Assembly: GCA_030706065.1 (NCBI GenBank)
Contig: JAUZPH010000033.1
Coordinates: 1-15,462 of the forward strand
Source of the DNA: Bacillota bacterium
Lineage (GTDB): Bacteria; Bacillota; Clostridia; Clostridiales; Clostridiaceae
Direction: 5' to 3'
Length of the DNA stretch: 15,462 nt
In this document: positions 14,365 to 15,462 of the stretch, piece by piece
Layout of the letters: each line of letters starts with the position of its first letter
Numbering within the stretch: position 1 is the stretch's first letter
Translations under genes and position numbers: made by a program
The notes under the pieces: generated by a model
What the model was told of the DNA's origin: nothing
Database searches by the model: none
The model's input: the letters and a program-made list of their open reading frames with translations, nothing else

Positions 14365-15462
14365 ATGAAAAAGCAGTCGTTATTGAAGGGGACGGTAATT
14401 CTTGGAGCAGCAGGTGTATTTGCCAGGTTTTTGGGTTTGTTTTTCAGGATTCCTCTTGCAGCGTTAATTGGGGATGAAGGAATTGGTTATTATCAAATGT
14501 CATACCCCTTGTATATGTTTTTTATTGGACTTTCTACCGGTATTCCTGTGGCAATTTCAAAGATGGTATCAGAGAGGAACGCCTTGAATGATGAGGATGC
14601 CATTATTCAAGTGGTAAAAAAAGCAATACTTACTATGATTATTCTGGGTGGAGGCTTTTCTTTAGTATTCCTCATATTTCCTGAACAATTGGTAAAGTTT
14701 TTCAAATGGGACAGAAAAGCTGTATTCTCACTGATGGGTATTGGAGCAGCTCCACTGTTTATATCCATAATGAGCGTTTTTAGAGGTTTTTTTCAAGGTA
14801 TGCAGAATATGACACCTACTGCTATTTCACAAATAATTGAACAAATTGGCAGAGTGGTTTTTGGAATAGGATTAGCTATACTTCTACTTCCAAAAGGAAT
14901 AGAATACGCGGCTGGTGGCGCTGCATTTGGAGCAGCTGCCGGTGGAGTTGTAGGGTTTATATATTTGTATGGGAAGTACATATTTTTAAAAGGAAAATCT
15001 ATCAGGAAAAGCAGCAGCAATGATGGTGGCAGAATACTTACAGAATTATTACATATAGCAATCCCGGTGTCTTTAGGTGCGGCGGTAGGAACTATTATGA
15101 ATCTGCTGGATTCCATATTGGTTCCTCAGATGCTGCTTAAAGGGGGATATACCTTCAAGCAAGCTGCCATTTTATATGGGCAGTTGACTGGAAAAGCAAT
15201 GGTCTTGATAAATGTACCACTGACACTTTCAATAGCCTTATGTGCCTCTTTAGTTCCCATAATTGCTGAGACTTTTATTTTAAATAGAAGACTTGAAGTA
15301 ATAAATAAAGTAGAATCTGCGGTGAAGGTGTCTATGGTCATATCTTTGCCTTCAGTTTGCGGGTTATTCTTTCTAGCCACACCTATTTTACAGCTTATAT
15401 TTCCTCGTAATCCTGAGGGTTATGATATATTGAGGTATGCCTCTCTGTGCCTGCCCTTCATA
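14365..15462 (+). CDS. SpoVB/MurJ-like lipid flippase of the MVF/MATE-like superfamily (partial)
   Basis: An open frame of 366 codons runs off the right edge, so the C-terminal part is missing (relatives are about 500-550 aa). The sequence is strongly hydrophobic, with repeated membrane segments. It starts KQSLLKGTVILGAAGVFAR and continues with IPLAALIGDEGIGYYQM and YPLYMFFIGLSTGIPVAISK, hallmarks of polysaccharide-biosynthesis/SpoVB family transporters. MSVFRGFFQGMQNMTPTAIS marks the fourth-to-fifth segment region. Such proteins move undecaprenyl-linked wall precursors across the membrane; SpoVB acts in spore cortex synthesis. Its place after spoVT equals that of B. subtilis yabM, a SpoVB paralogue, so the exact role (vegetative MurJ-like or sporulation) is open. 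GGAGG (14353-14357) fits the ATG at 14365 (7 nt), not the ATG at 14359 (1 nt). Confidence 0.9.
   Translation, partial: MKKQSLLKGTVILGAAGVFARFLGLFFRIPLAALIGDEGIGYYQMSYPLYMFFIGLSTGIPVAISKMVSERNALNDEDAIIQVVKKAILTMIILGGGFSLVFLIFPEQLVKFFKWDRKAVFSLMGIGAAPLFISIMSVFRGFFQGMQNMTPTAISQIIEQIGRVVFGIGLAILLLPKGIEYAAGGAAFGAAAGGVVGFIYLYGKYIFLKGKSIRKSSSNDGGRILTELLHIAIPVSLGAAVGTIMNLLDSILVPQMLLKGGYTFKQAAILYGQLTGKAMVLINVPLTLSIALCASLVPIIAETFILNRRLEVINKVESAVKVSMVISLPSVCGLFFLATPILQLIFPRNPEGYDILRYASLCLPFI

Noticed and set aside
14283..14477. 64-codon frame overlapping the start of the flippase gene
   Set aside because: It lies across the 3' part of the structured element and out of frame with the well-supported flippase, with no ribosome binding site of its own.

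Overview
The window looks like a chromosomal segment from a low-GC, spore-forming member of the Clostridia, probably a Ruminiclostridium-like (cluster III) species. The sporulation genes spoVG and spoVT, the Firmicutes-type PurR, strong GGAGG ribosome binding sites and A/T-rich intergenic regions point this way. The genus is inferred from overall impression, not from a search. All ten genes lie on the + strand. The order purR-spoVG-glmU-prs-...-pth-mfd-...-spoVT-flippase is the conserved Bacillus/Clostridium block (B. subtilis purR-yabJ-spoVG-glmU-prs-ctc-pth-fin-mfd-spoVT-yabM), with local replacements.

Layout. 1-1003: purR with a weak A/T-only terminator. 1011-1392: spoVG with a near-consensus sigma-H promoter and a strong terminator. 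1421-3925: a consensus sigma-A promoter driving glmU-prs (UDP-GlcNAc and PRPP synthesis), closed by a strong terminator. 3930-7640: a three-gene envelope-stress cassette of OmpR-type response regulator, membrane histidine kinase and membrane-anchored HtrA protease, placed where B. subtilis has ctc. A 33-bp-spaced direct repeat lies in its promoter region and a long hairpin follows it. 7849-12039: pth-mfd. 12036-13272: a lipoprotein foldase of the PrsA/parvulin type with its own sigma-A promoter overlapping the mfd stop codon. 13339-14140: spoVT with a sigma-G-like promoter and a strong terminator. 14365 to the right edge: a SpoVB/MurJ-like lipid flippase, truncated by the window.

Functional logic. 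The segment mixes nucleotide and cell-wall precursor supply (purR, prs, glmU, flippase), translation and DNA maintenance (pth, mfd), sporulation control (spoVG, spoVT) and extracytoplasmic protein quality control (two-component system, HtrA, PrsA).

The most unusual content is non-coding. Two structured elements flank spoVT (about 13137-13241 and 14157-14350). Together they contain three copies of one hairpin: AAAA, a bulged T, a 4-bp stem whose sequence differs in every copy but always pairs, the loop AATCTTCA(A/C), and TTTT. The changes are compensatory, the outer stems are long and perfect, and both elements start TAAAG and end CTATA. I do not recognise this as a known family. It is the best candidate here for an undescribed structured RNA or palindromic repeat.
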